Positions 1 through 7,632 of a stretch of 64,000 nucleotides of DNA are shown here, one piece after another. Both the position numbers and the translations under genes were made by a program. The stretch spans positions 553,501-617,500 of the forward strand of contig NZ_CP035107.1 of NCBI RefSeq assembly GCF_004088395.1. The letters run 5' to 3'. Within the stretch, counting starts at the first letter, position 1. Each line of letters starts with the position of its first letter. The notes below the pieces were generated by a model. The model was given only the letters and a program-made list of their open reading frames with translations. It was not told the DNA's origin and searched no databases. This stretch comes from Ornithobacterium rhinotracheale. GTDB taxonomy: Bacteria > Bacteroidota > Bacteroidia > Flavobacteriales > Weeksellaceae.

Positions 1-299
1 AAACAGCTGAGCAGGTAATTACATTTAAAAACGAAGGAAGAGGCCCTCTAATCATCAAAAAAGCACAAGCTTCTTGTGGCTGTACAGTTCCAGAATATGA
101 TCAAGAGCCAGTGCCAGTAGGAGGTGAAGGCAAGCTTACTGTGAAGTATAAAGCTCCTGAAGTAAACGGAAAGGTAATAAAAGAAGTAACACTCACTACC
201 AATACTGTAAAAGGTAGAGAAACATTTAAAATTACAGCTAATGTTGTTGGAGGGAAAGAAAGAGAAGCAGCTCCAGTAGCACCAGCTCCAAATTTATAA
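1..299 (+). CDS. DUF1573 family protein, C-terminal part (5' end outside window)
   Basis: The open frame runs in from the window edge (first full codon at base 3) and stops at 297-299. About 98 residues are visible. They contain the ASCGCTVPEY motif and a beta-rich stretch with alternating Val/Thr, the hallmarks of DUF1573, an Ig-like domain common in Bacteroidota periplasmic or secreted proteins. The end is an Ala/Pro-rich tail. The gene lies 21 bases before yajC on the same strand, so the two are probably co-transcribed. The molecular role of the family is not established, and the signal peptide cannot be checked because the 5' end is missing. Confidence 0.8.
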   Translation, partial: TAEQVITFKNEGRGPLIIKKAQASCGCTVPEYDQEPVPVGGEGKLTVKYKAPEVNGKVIKEVTLTTNTVKGRETFKITANVVGGKEREAAPVAPAPNL

Positions 300-320
300 A
301 AACAACTAAAAAATAAAATT

Positions 321-623
321 ATGGGAGGAGACGGAATGATGTCTTTGGTATTTTTCGGATTAATGTTTGTAATCATGTATTTTTTCATGATTCGTCCGCA
401 GGTACAAAAACAAAAAAGAGAAAGAAAGTTCCAAGAATCACTAGATAGAGGAGCTAGAATTGTTACAACCTCAGGAATCCATGGGAAAGTGGTAGAAATC
501 AATGGAGATATTGTAACAGTAGAAACAGGTGCTGGAAAGATCAGATTTGAGAAAACAGCAATCTCTCAAGAATTGACAGCAGCTCGCTATGGAAACGCTG
601 CGAAAGAAGAAGAGAAAAAATAA
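321..623 (+). CDS. yajC: YajC, preprotein translocase accessory subunit
   Basis: This 100-residue protein has one N-terminal membrane helix (about residues 7-24) followed by the IRPQ motif, a highly charged segment, and a small beta domain with the VVTTSGIHGKVVEI-type signature typical of YajC. YajC associates with SecDF in the inner membrane and assists Sec-dependent export. The size is normal for the family. It follows a DUF1573 gene, an arrangement common in Bacteroidota, and is closed by a hairpin terminator at 654-683. The ATG at 321 gives the complete N-terminus. An ATG at 336 is possible but less likely. Confidence 0.93.
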   Translation: MGGDGMMSLVFFGLMFVIMYFFMIRPQVQKQKRERKFQESLDRGARIVTTSGIHGKVVEINGDIVTVETGAGKIRFEKTAISQELTAARYGNAAKEEEKK

Positions 624-653
624 ATTCAGAGAATTTAATTTCTAATTACTTGC

Positions 654-683
654 ATCCCTGTCTTTAAAAGATAGGGATTTTTT
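654..683 (+). terminator. Rho-independent terminator after yajC
   Basis: An inverted repeat (atccctgtctt / aagatagggat, one G-T wobble, loop of about 3) is followed by a run of six T. It lies 31 bases after the yajC stop. Confidence 0.75.
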
Positions 684-802
684 ATGTATTTCAAGTGAAA
701 GAAAAAAAGCATTTCTGTGAGAAATGAATTTGCCTAATGAGCCCTTCTCTAATAAAAGATAGAAGAATATAATGATTAGTTCAGAGCTAAAATATTTATA
801 GA

Positions 803-833
803 CAAAAAAAAACTGCAACAATTAAGTTGCAGT
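803..833 (-). terminator. Terminator downstream of the first tRNA-Glu
   Basis: An 8-bp perfect stem (actgcaac / gttgcagt) lies directly after the tRNA-Glu 3' end on the minus strand. Read on that strand it is followed by a run of nine T. Confidence 0.7.
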
Positions 834-837
834 CTTG

Positions 838-909
838 TAGCCCATAGGAGAATCGAACTCCTGTTTCCAGGATGAAAACCTGATGTCCTAACCACTAGAC
901 GAATGGGCC
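838..909 (-). tRNA. tRNA-Glu (anticodon TTC), copy 1
   Basis: Read on the minus strand, a complete 72-nt cloverleaf can be folded: acceptor GGCCCAT/ATGGGCT, an anticodon stem closed on loop TTTTCAT with anticodon TTC, and T-loop TTCGATT. CCA is not encoded. It is identical to the copy at 1225-1296, and the S20 gene rpsT lies between the two on the same strand. Confidence 0.96.
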
Positions 910-926
910 AAATATTAATTCTTTAA

Positions 927-1178
927 TTATAAAGAATTGATATGTTTAGCTAGTTTACTTTTTAAGTTCCCTGCTTTGTTTTTGTGGATAATGTTTCTTT
1001 TTGCCACTCTATCAATCATAGAAAATACTTGAGGTAATCTTTCCACAGCTTTTTCTTTATCAGTTTCAGCTCTTAAAGCTCTCACTGCGTTTCTCATAGT
1101 AGTGTGATAATATTTGTTACGCAATCTTCTAGTTTGCGTTTGTCTAATTCTTTTTAATGCAGACTTATGATTTGCCAT
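927..1178 (-). CDS. rpsT: 30S ribosomal protein S20
   Basis: This 83-residue, very basic protein begins [13 protein letters not shown], the classic S20 N-terminus. It also has the internal [18 protein letters not shown] segment that binds 16S rRNA in the 30S body. The length is normal for the family. The gene lies between two identical tRNA-Glu genes on the same strand, 17 bases before copy 1 and 46 bases after copy 2, so all three may share a transcript. In many bacteria S20 regulates its own synthesis, but no such element is recognisable here. Confidence 0.97.
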   Translation of the reverse strand: MANHKSALKRIRQTQTRRLRNKYYHTTMRNAVRALRAETDKEKAVERLPQVFSMIDRVAKRNIIHKNKAGNLKSKLAKHINSL

Positions 1179-1224
1179 GATTGTCTTTTAATTTAACTTT
1201 TTATTCAATTCATTAAAAAAATTG

Positions 1225-1296
1225 TAGCCCATAGGAGAATCGAACTCCTGTTTCCAGGATGAAAACCTGATGTCCTAACCACTAGACGAATGGGCC
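1225..1296 (-). tRNA. tRNA-Glu (anticodon TTC), copy 2
   Basis: This 72-nt cloverleaf on the minus strand is base-for-base identical to the copy at 838-909, with anticodon TTC in loop TTTTCAT. It is the first gene of a likely tRNA-Glu / rpsT / tRNA-Glu unit. Confidence 0.96.
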
Positions 1297-1605
1297 ATCA
1301 ATTTGCATTTTGCAAGACTTACCTTGCGAAATGGTTTGCAAATATAAAACTATTTTTTTTCTCTGCAAATTTTTCTTGAAAAAATATTTTGCCTTAAGTA
1401 AGAAATGACAGTTTTTCCGTTTTGCGAGTGCAAATGTAGAAATATTTTTTAAACTAAAAATTTTTTTCTTCAATAATTTTCTAAAAAACAATCGGTATGC
1501 GGTTAAAGAGGATTAAATCCTGTTAAAAAATACTAAAATTAAGGGGCTTTTTTTGTTAAAAAAGATGCTTTTTCTAATTTTGAGCTCATTAAAAAAGAAA
1601 ATTTT
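1297..1605. other. Intergenic region, very AT-rich
   Basis: No gene is supported here. The stretch must hold the minus-strand promoter for the tRNA-Glu/rpsT unit and the plus-strand promoter at 1552-1581 for the lipoprotein gene. Small open frames in it overlap the tRNA and have no family likeness. Confidence 0.6.
1552..1581 (+). promoter_or_regulatory. Bacteroidota-type promoter of the NlpC/P60 lipoprotein gene
   Basis: TTTG at 1552-1555 and TAATTTTG at 1574-1581 (spacing 18) match the -33 TTTG / -7 TAnnTTTG consensus. The ATG follows 25 bases later. Confidence 0.5.
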
Positions 1606-2322
1606 ATGCCGAAAGCAAGTAATTACATAGCCTTATTGTTAGTAATTGTAACTCTCAGTTCTTGTGGAACTTCTAATAATTATTTATCTTCTCAATATAA
1701 AGGATCATTTAATAATACTAATAATAGTTTATCCGTTCAGTCTCGTGCTAAAAACTTATATGCGGTAAAAGTTTCTCTCAAGAAACCTAAAATTAATTAC
1801 GATGAAAAAATTATTCCTATAGTAGACACGAATCGTGCCAAAGTTTTAGAGAAGCTAGAGAATAATTCATTTACTTCTTATTTCGATCTCACCGTTAATA
1901 AATTAATCCACGAAGCAGAGACTTATTTAGGCACTCCTTATAGATTTGGTGGTACTACAAGAAGCGGTATCGATTGCTCGGCTTTTATGCAAAGAATTTA
2001 TGAAGCGGAAGGGATTGAGCTTCCTAGGATTTCAAGTAGCCAAGCAAACATAGGAGTGCGAGTAACCAGAGATGAGTTGCAAAAAGGAGATTTGATTTTC
2101 TTCTCAACTACTTCTCGCTCAAGAGTTACGCATGTGGGAATGGTCTATGATGTGCAAGATGGGAAGGTGAGATTTATTCACGCGTCAAGTTCAAAAGGAG
2201 TTACGATTTCTGATTTAGATGAAAGTTATTGGAACAGCCGATACAGAACTGCTAGAAGAGTTGAGGAGTTTGCGACACCTCAATTGGTGAAAAACTCAGA
2301 GTTAAAAAATAAAGATATTTAA
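1606..2322 (+). CDS. NlpC/P60 family cysteine peptidase, lipoprotein
   Basis: This 238-residue protein has a lipoprotein signal (hydrophobic residues 8-17, LSSC with Cys20). An Asn/Ser-rich spacer follows, then a C-terminal NlpC/P60 (C40) domain at about residues 98-222. The expected catalytic set is visible: Cys124 in GIDCSAF, His176 in THVGMV and His192 in FIHASS. Enzymes of this family hydrolyse gamma-D-glutamyl-diaminopimelate or related peptide bonds in peptidoglycan. The predicted place of action is the periplasm, anchored by lipid. It is a single-gene unit with its own promoter and a strong terminator at 2353-2390. The exact cell-wall substrate is unknown. Confidence 0.9.
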   Translation: MPKASNYIALLLVIVTLSSCGTSNNYLSSQYKGSFNNTNNSLSVQSRAKNLYAVKVSLKKPKINYDEKIIPIVDTNRAKVLEKLENNSFTSYFDLTVNKLIHEAETYLGTPYRFGGTTRSGIDCSAFMQRIYEAEGIELPRISSSQANIGVRVTRDELQKGDLIFFSTTSRSRVTHVGMVYDVQDGKVRFIHASSSKGVTISDLDESYWNSRYRTARRVEEFATPQLVKNSELKNKDI

Positions 2323-2352
2323 ACATTACTTTTTTGTTTGAAAAAAATATAT

Positions 2353-2390
2353 AACTTCGTTTCGTGAATTATACGGAACGAAGTTTTTTT
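2353..2390 (+). terminator. Rho-independent terminator after the NlpC/P60 gene
   Basis: A long inverted repeat (aacttcgtttcg / cggaacgaagtt, one mismatch) is followed by a run of seven T. Confidence 0.8.
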
Positions 2391-2433
2391 ATAGCTTCGC
2401 TTTAGATTTTATGTAATAATTGTCAACTTAACT

Positions 2434-4131
2434 ATGAAAGAAGGAATTTCACAGATATTGCAACGAAAGATTTATCTCATTGCATTTGTTTATTTTATAA
2501 TTAATGCACTACAATCTTATTTTACTCCATTGATTGATGATGAGGCATACTATTGGGTTTGGTCTAAAGATTTAGATTGGGGCTTTTTTGATCACCCACC
2601 GATGATTGCCCTTTGGATTAAAATTGGATTTTTTTTCATTAAAAACGCATTAGGTGTGCGGTTGATCTCCTGTTTGATGGGAGCGTTGGGCTTTGTGATT
2701 TTTACTAGCCTCGTTGATGTGCGCACCGAAAAGCAACTCAAATTATTTAGTATTATATTCTTTTCGTTTGTTTTATTTCAGGTATTTGGTTTCATTGCGA
2801 CTCCAGATTCTCCTCTGTTGTTCTTTGGAATATTCTACTTGTATGTGCTTAAGAAATTTACTGAACGCAGCACTTGGGGAAATGCCTTTCTACTAGGTTT
2901 TTCTATGGCGGCGTTGATGTATAGTAAGTATCATTCAGCGTTTTTAATCATATTTACATTGATTCCATTTGTGCCTAAATTCATTAAAAATATCAAAGCC
3001 TATGCTGCGATTGTTTTTGCTCTATTGTTATATATACCACATTTGTATTGGCAATACGCTCATGATTTTCAAACATTGGAGTACCATTTCTTTAGACGAA
3101 ATGCAAATTTAAACTTTTACCTCACCGATCCATTAGAGTATTTGCTTAATGTTTTGGCGGTAGGCTCTCCATTTTTAATGTATTTCTTCCTAAAAGGCGT
3201 AGGGAAAGTAAAGAAAAACACTTATGAGTATTCCATGATTTTGGCATTTTTTGCCGTGGTAGGATTCTTTATTTTTGCAAGTTTTAGAAGCTCGGTGCAG
3301 GCACAGTGGACTTTGATTGCCTATTTGCCCATGTGTTATTTGCTGTATCAATATGCAGTGCAAAATCCGTCTGAACAAAAATGGATTCAAAAATTAGGAT
3401 TATTGACGATTTTTCTGCTGTTTTTAGGGCGAATTTATGTTGTGATTCCAGATCCCATTTTCAAAACCAAATACCATGGCTGGAAGGAGGCTATGATAGA
3501 GGCAGGGAAGAAAACGCACGGCATGGCAGCTTTTGATGCCTATCAAGAAGTTTCGTTGTTTAATTTTTATAATTACCCTAATAAGCAAGCAGCGATTTAC
3601 CGAACCTTTGAAGGTCGTCCATCGCAATACACGATAACTGATAATGAACTGAATTTAAATCACAAAGACATTACTTTCTTTAATTACGATAAAAGTAAAA
3701 GTTCTACGCCAAACGATTCTTTGTATATAAATAGTAGCCGTCCGTTTTCGTATTTTCCAGTAGATATTAAAGATTTTATTTCGGTAAAAGATTTAAAAAT
3801 TGATATTTTAGACTCAGAGATTAAAGACGGAAAATTATATTGTAAAATTAAAATCAGTGGGTCGGTAGATAGCGAAGTGAGCCCAGAATTAGGCTTTCAA
3901 TTGAGATTTGTTGCGGTGAAAAAGCCATTGTCTTCCAAAGTTCTGTATCAAGAAAATATAGCATTTAAACCATTTGGAAAAAATCCTACAAACGAAATTC
4001 AAACAATAGAAATTCCTATACCTGAAAATTTTGAGCCCAAAGCTGAAAATGTGGGGTATTTAGGATTTAGTTATAAAAATTTAGACATAAAAAATCAATC
4101 AAATTACCTATATTTAGCCCGAGAAGAATGA
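2434..4131 (+). CDS. Glycosyltransferase family 39 (ArnT/PMT-like) membrane protein
   Basis: This 565-residue protein has roughly ten hydrophobic membrane segments in the first 350 residues and a soluble, probably periplasmic, C-terminal domain. The first periplasmic loop carries Asp35-Asp36-Glu37 (IDDEAYYW) and the DHPPM motif at 53-57, both typical of GT39/PMT_2 enzymes. These transfer a sugar from a polyprenyl-phosphate donor to lipid A, glycan or protein acceptors. The acceptor cannot be told from sequence. The stop codon overlaps the start of the LolD-like gene (ATGA), which suggests translational coupling. Confidence 0.85.
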   Translation: MKEGISQILQRKIYLIAFVYFIINALQSYFTPLIDDEAYYWVWSKDLDWGFFDHPPMIALWIKIGFFFIKNALGVRLISCLMGALGFVIFTSLVDVRTEKQLKLFSIIFFSFVLFQVFGFIATPDSPLLFFGIFYLYVLKKFTERSTWGNAFLLGFSMAALMYSKYHSAFLIIFTLIPFVPKFIKNIKAYAAIVFALLLYIPHLYWQYAHDFQTLEYHFFRRNANLNFYLTDPLEYLLNVLAVGSPFLMYFFLKGVGKVKKNTYEYSMILAFFAVVGFFIFASFRSSVQAQWTLIAYLPMCYLLYQYAVQNPSEQKWIQKLGLLTIFLLFLGRIYVVIPDPIFKTKYHGWKEAMIEAGKKTHGMAAFDAYQEVSLFNFYNYPNKQAAIYRTFEGRPSQYTITDNELNLNHKDITFFNYDKSKSSTPNDSLYINSSRPFSYFPVDIKDFISVKDLKIDILDSEIKDGKLYCKIKISGSVDSEVSPELGFQLRFVAVKKPLSSKVLYQENIAFKPFGKNPTNEIQTIEIPIPENFEPKAENVGYLGFSYKNLDIKNQSNYLYLAREE

Positions 4132-4796
4132 TTAAAGCAAGAAACATATATAAATATCACGGCGATTTGCAAGTCTTGAAAGGAGTAGACTTGGAGGTTG
4201 CTACTGCCGAGGTCGTTTCTATTGTGGGCGCGTCGGGAGCAGGGAAAACTACCCTTTTGCAGATTTTAGGAAGCTTGGACAAAGCATCTGAAACCGAGAA
4301 AAACCAAACAAGCATTTTGCTTGATGGGGTAGAAATTTCGGGAATGAATGACAAGGCTATTTCCAAATTCAGAAATGAAAACATTGGATTTATTTTTCAG
4401 TTTCATCAATTATTGCCCGAATTTTCTGCATTAGAAAATGTGTGCATGCCTGCGATGATTGCAGGAAAATCACTTAAAGAAGCTACGCCCAGAGCACTTG
4501 AGCTTTTATCTTTTTTTGGGCTAAAGGATCGCGCTACGCATAAGCCTCAGCAGCTCTCTGGCGGGGAGCAACAGCGTGTGGCGGTGGCGCGAGCATTGAT
4601 GAACCAGCCCAAAGTGATTTTTGCCGATGAACCTTCGGGGAATTTGGATTCTAAAAATGCGGAGGAATTGCATCAATTATTCTTTGATTTAAGAGATGAA
4701 TTTGGGCAAACCTTCGTGATTGTAACACACAACAAAGATTTAGCTGAAATGGCGGATCGTAAAATAGTGATGAAAGATGGCAACTTAGTATGTTAA
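4128..4796 (+). CDS. ABC transporter ATP-binding protein, LolD-like
   Basis: This 222-residue ATPase has Walker [10 protein letters not shown] at 34-42, Q-loop Gln91, signature LSGGEQQR at 143-150, Walker B VIFADE at 163-168 and switch His201. The arrangement and the [16 protein letters not shown] segment are characteristic of the LolD/MacB/FtsE branch. LolD powers release of outer-membrane lipoproteins by LolCE. No permease gene is adjacent, so the assignment to Lol rather than another MacB-type exporter rests on similarity. The start overlaps the upstream glycosyltransferase stop by four bases. Confidence 0.85.
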   Translation: MIKARNIYKYHGDLQVLKGVDLEVATAEVVSIVGASGAGKTTLLQILGSLDKASETEKNQTSILLDGVEISGMNDKAISKFRNENIGFIFQFHQLLPEFSALENVCMPAMIAGKSLKEATPRALELLSFFGLKDRATHKPQQLSGGEQQRVAVARALMNQPKVIFADEPSGNLDSKNAEELHQLFFDLRDEFGQTFVIVTHNKDLAEMADRKIVMKDGNLVC

Positions 4797-4812
4797 GCTC
4801 TAAAAGAAAAAA

Positions 4813-4944
4813 ATGGCAAAAGATAATTTAGAAATCTCTATCGACAAGATTTTAATCAATATCAATTCGTTCAAAGTAATTAATCAAAAAGGACAGCAAA
4901 AGCTAGATTTGGAAAACTCCAAATCAACAAAAATCCTTTTTTAA
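4813..4944 (+). CDS. Possible small protein, 43 residues
   Basis: An ATG 17 bases after the LolD-like stop opens a 43-codon frame ending at TAA 4942-4944. The product is polar and Lys/Asn/Ile-rich with no signal peptide or membrane segment, and I recognise no family. An A-rich stretch (aaaagaaaaaa) precedes the ATG. It could be a real small gene at the end of the operon, a decayed gene start, or chance. Confidence 0.3.
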   Translation: MAKDNLEISIDKILININSFKVINQKGQQKLDLENSKSTKILF

Positions 4945-4991
4945 CCTATTTTGGCTATGTTTAAAACAAGGACTAATTGGTAACTTATTGT

Positions 4992-5023
4992 AAAAAAAGA
5001 GAATTTTTTAACCCTCTTTTTCT
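4992..5023. terminator. Weak convergent hairpin between the LolD operon and the CDF gene
   Basis: Complementary aaaaagag / ctcttttt arms lie around the CDF stop codon. They are AT-rich, so stability is doubtful. Their position between two convergent units favours a bidirectional terminator. Confidence 0.3.
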
Positions 5024-5904
5024 TTATGTTCAATCTCGAAAGTGCAATGGTGAATGTTCTGGTGGAGCATTGCGTGGCGCATATCATCTTTTAAATCTCT
5101 TTCGCATTCGCAGCTTAGGGCTTGGTTGAGGTAGATGTGTGCCGTCATTGCATTTTCTACGGAGCTAATTGCCCAGATATGAATATGCTCTACGCGGCTC
5201 ACTTCCACGAAGCCATTAAGCGCGTCTTCCACTTTTTCAAGACTCACATTAGGCGGAATGCCGTCTAGGCTCATGCGTAAACTATCGCGTAGTAGGTGCC
5301 AAGTGCTGTAAATCACAATAATGGCAATCATGATACTTAAAACAGGATCCACCCAATACCAGCCAAAACTTAGCATCAAAAGTCCGCCTACGAGCACCGC
5401 TGCACTCACTAGTGCATCGCTCATTAGGTGCAAATAAGCACTTTTGATATTGATATCTCTGTGTTGGTCTTTCATAAAAAGCCACCCAGTAAAGGCGTTG
5501 ATGATAATTCCAATACCAGCGATAATCGCAATTGTTTTACCAGGAAGAGGCTCGGGATTTCTTAGTCTTTGGATTGCCTCTAGAATCACTGCTCCCATAG
5601 AGATTAAAAGCAAAATCGCATTGAAAAGGGCAATCAGTATTGAAGATTTTCGATAGCCGTAAGTATAATTTTTGACAGATTTTTTGGCTAAAAGTTTAAA
5701 GCCGATAAGCGATAAAAAAAGTGTGCTCACATCGGCAAGGTTGTGAATCGCATCGGAGATGAGCGAAGTAGAGCTTACATAAAAACCGAATCCAAATTCC
5801 AGTAATAAGTAAGCTAAATTAAGCACAATCCCAATGATAAAAGCACGATTTACCTGCTTGGGATCAAATTCATGATGATGGTGGTGATGGTGATGATGTT
5901 CCAT
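5008..5904 (-). CDS. Cation diffusion facilitator (CDF) metal exporter with natural poly-His N-terminus
   Basis: This 298-residue CDF family protein has six membrane helices and a cytosolic C-terminal domain (about 215-298). The transport-site residues are visible: His54/Asp58 in TM2 (DAIHNLADV) and His159/Asp163 in TM5 (HLMSDALV). This His-Asp/His-Asp set is typical of Zn(II) exporters of the ZitB/CzcD group, which exchange metal for protons at the inner membrane. The protein starts Met-Glu followed by nine consecutive His, likely a metal-binding or sensing tail. Zinc is the best guess for substrate. A -7 box TACCTTTG lies 10 bases upstream of the start on the minus strand. Confidence 0.92.
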   Translation of the reverse strand: MEHHHHHHHHHEFDPKQVNRAFIIGIVLNLAYLLLEFGFGFYVSSTSLISDAIHNLADVSTLFLSLIGFKLLAKKSVKNYTYGYRKSSILIALFNAILLLISMGAVILEAIQRLRNPEPLPGKTIAIIAGIGIIINAFTGWLFMKDQHRDINIKSAYLHLMSDALVSAAVLVGGLLMLSFGWYWVDPVLSIMIAIIVIYSTWHLLRDSLRMSLDGIPPNVSLEKVEDALNGFVEVSRVEHIHIWAISSVENAMTAHIYLNQALSCECERDLKDDMRHAMLHQNIHHCTFEIEHKEKEG

Positions 5905-5914
5905 AATCTTGAAT

Positions 5915-5922
5915 CAAAGGTA
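5915..5922 (-). promoter_or_regulatory. -7 promoter element of the CDF gene
   Basis: TACCTTTG on the minus strand fits TAnnTTTG, just upstream of the CDF start at 5904. The short distance implies a very short leader. Confidence 0.4.
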
Positions 5923-5983
5923 AAATTATTTTTTTGAATATCCTTAATTCCGCAACACTTTGATTTAACTTTATTTATAAGTT

Positions 5984-7537
5984 CCTGAGCAACAAAAAGT
6001 TGCTCAGGATTTTGCCATGTCAGATTTTTCACTTATCTTAGTGTTGCAAATCAAAACAAGCGTAAATCGTAACAAGACATGGCAAAGGTACAAATAAAAT
6101 CTGAAAAACTCACACCTTTTGGAGGAATTTTTTCAATCATGGAGCAATTTGACTCCATGCTTTCACCTATTATCGACCAGACACTTGGTCAGAGATGCCG
6201 CAGTATCATCGGATACCAGTACAGCGAAATTATTCGTTCTCTGATGAGCGTATACTTCTGTGGCGGTTCATGCGTGGAGGATGTAACATCGCATCTGATG
6301 CGTCATCTCTCGTATCATCCGACCTTGCGCACATGCAGCTCTGATACCATCCTCAGAGCCATCAAGGAACTGACACAGGAAAACATCTCATATACTTCCG
6401 ATAAGGGCAAGACCTATGATTTCAATACGGCAGACAAGCTCAACGCCTTGCTTATAAAAGCCTTGGTTTCCACTGGTGAACTGAATGAGGTGGAAACCTA
6501 CGATGTTGATTTCGACCATCAGTTCCTTGAAACAGAGAAGTATGATGCAAAACCGACATACAAGAAGTTCCTCGGCTACAGACCTGGCGTATATGTCATC
6601 GGTGACATGATTGTCTATGTCGAGAACAGCGATGGCAACACAAATGTGCGCTTTTATCAGGCTGAGACCCACAAGAGATTCTTTGCCCTACTGGAAGCCA
6701 ACAGCATCCGTGTGAATCGCTTCAGAGCCGACTGTGGTTCGTGCTCGAAGGAAATTGTCAGTGAGATAGAGAAGCATTGCACGCACTTCTACATCCGCGC
6801 CAACAGATGCAGTTCGCTCTACGATGACTTGTTTTCACTGAGGGGATGGAAGACGGAGGAAATCAACGGCATCCAGTTTGAACTCAATTCCATTCTTGTT
6901 GAGAAATGGGAAGGCAAGTGCTATCGTCTTGTCATTCAGAGACAAAAGCGCATGGATGGAGAGCTTGACTTGTGGGAAGGTGAATACACCTACAGATCCA
7001 TTCTTACCAACGATTATGACTCATCAACAAGAGACATCGTCGAATTTTACAACAAGCGTGGGGGCAAAGAGCGTATATTCGATGATATGAACAACGGATT
7101 CGGCTGGAACAGGCTCCCCAAGTCGTTCATGTCAGAGAACACTGTATTCCTTCTGCTTACGGCATTGATACACAATTTCTATAAGACCATCATTAGCAAG
7201 CTTGACACCAAGGCTTTCGGGCTCAAGGAAACGAGTCGCATAAAGGCTTTTGTCTTCAGCTTCATCTCCGTACCTGCCAAGTGGATCATGACAGCAAGGC
7301 AATACGTGCTGAATATCTATACTGAAAACCGGGCTTATGCAAGACCTTTCAAAACTGGATTCGGATAAAGTCCGTTCCTTATGGTTTTAATCTGCGTATT
7401 GCCTCAAGTCGCATTGTGGGGTAAGGGGAAGGTATGCACAAATCGGACAAAATTCACGCTCATACTATCATGATGCATAGTGTTCAAGCTCTTTACTGCA
7501 ATTGAGATTGCCATTGAGATTGCTTGCGGATTTTAGG
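5984..7537 (+). mobile_element. IS1380-family insertion sequence (ends approximate)
   Basis: The element consists of the 429-residue transposase gene plus about 95 bases upstream and 170 downstream. The proposed ends begin with CCT on each strand (CCTGAGCAAC at left; CCTAAAATCC read inward from the right), but the terminal repeat is poor and I could not find a convincing target duplication, so the boundaries are estimates. A 10-bp hairpin (cctgagcaac / gttgctcagg, 5984-6008) marks the left side. The gene is visibly richer in G/C, with codons such as ctg, ctc and gcc, than its neighbours. That indicates recent arrival, probably from a Bacteroides-like donor. Confidence 0.6.
6079..7368 (+). CDS. 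IS1380-family transposase
   Basis: This intact 429-residue DDE transposase shows the family pattern: an Asp cluster at 142-146 (YDVDFDHQ), Asp218 in RADCG, and Glu331 in YNKRGGKERIFDDMNNGF, whose YxxRxxxE-type signature defines IS4/IS1380-like enzymes. The length is normal for the family and no frameshift is seen, so the element may be active. It sits between the CDF gene and the S9 peptidase gene and does not interrupt either coding sequence. Its codon usage differs strongly from that of the neighbours. Confidence 0.93.
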   Translation: MAKVQIKSEKLTPFGGIFSIMEQFDSMLSPIIDQTLGQRCRSIIGYQYSEIIRSLMSVYFCGGSCVEDVTSHLMRHLSYHPTLRTCSSDTILRAIKELTQENISYTSDKGKTYDFNTADKLNALLIKALVSTGELNEVETYDVDFDHQFLETEKYDAKPTYKKFLGYRPGVYVIGDMIVYVENSDGNTNVRFYQAETHKRFFALLEANSIRVNRFRADCGSCSKEIVSEIEKHCTHFYIRANRCSSLYDDLFSLRGWKTEEINGIQFELNSILVEKWEGKCYRLVIQRQKRMDGELDLWEGEYTYRSILTNDYDSSTRDIVEFYNKRGGKERIFDDMNNGFGWNRLPKSFMSENTVFLLLTALIHNFYKTIISKLDTKAFGLKETSRIKAFVFSFISVPAKWIMTARQYVLNIYTENRAYARPFKTGFG

Positions 7538-7632
7538 AATATAATTAATTTTTAAAAATAAAAAAATCATTTAGTATTCCCCCGAAAATCAATTAAAAAT
7601 TGTATTTTAGGCGGAGCAAAAATTTTTGATGA

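Noticed and set aside
1282-1491. Minus-strand 69-codon frame
   Set aside because: It overlaps the tRNA-Glu 5' end and its promoter region and is a low-complexity Lys/Phe-rich translation of AT-rich DNA.
5979-7542. Target-site duplication for the IS1380 element
   Set aside because: Sequences flanking the proposed ends (aagtt and aatat) do not match, so no duplication is claimed and the ends are given as approximate.
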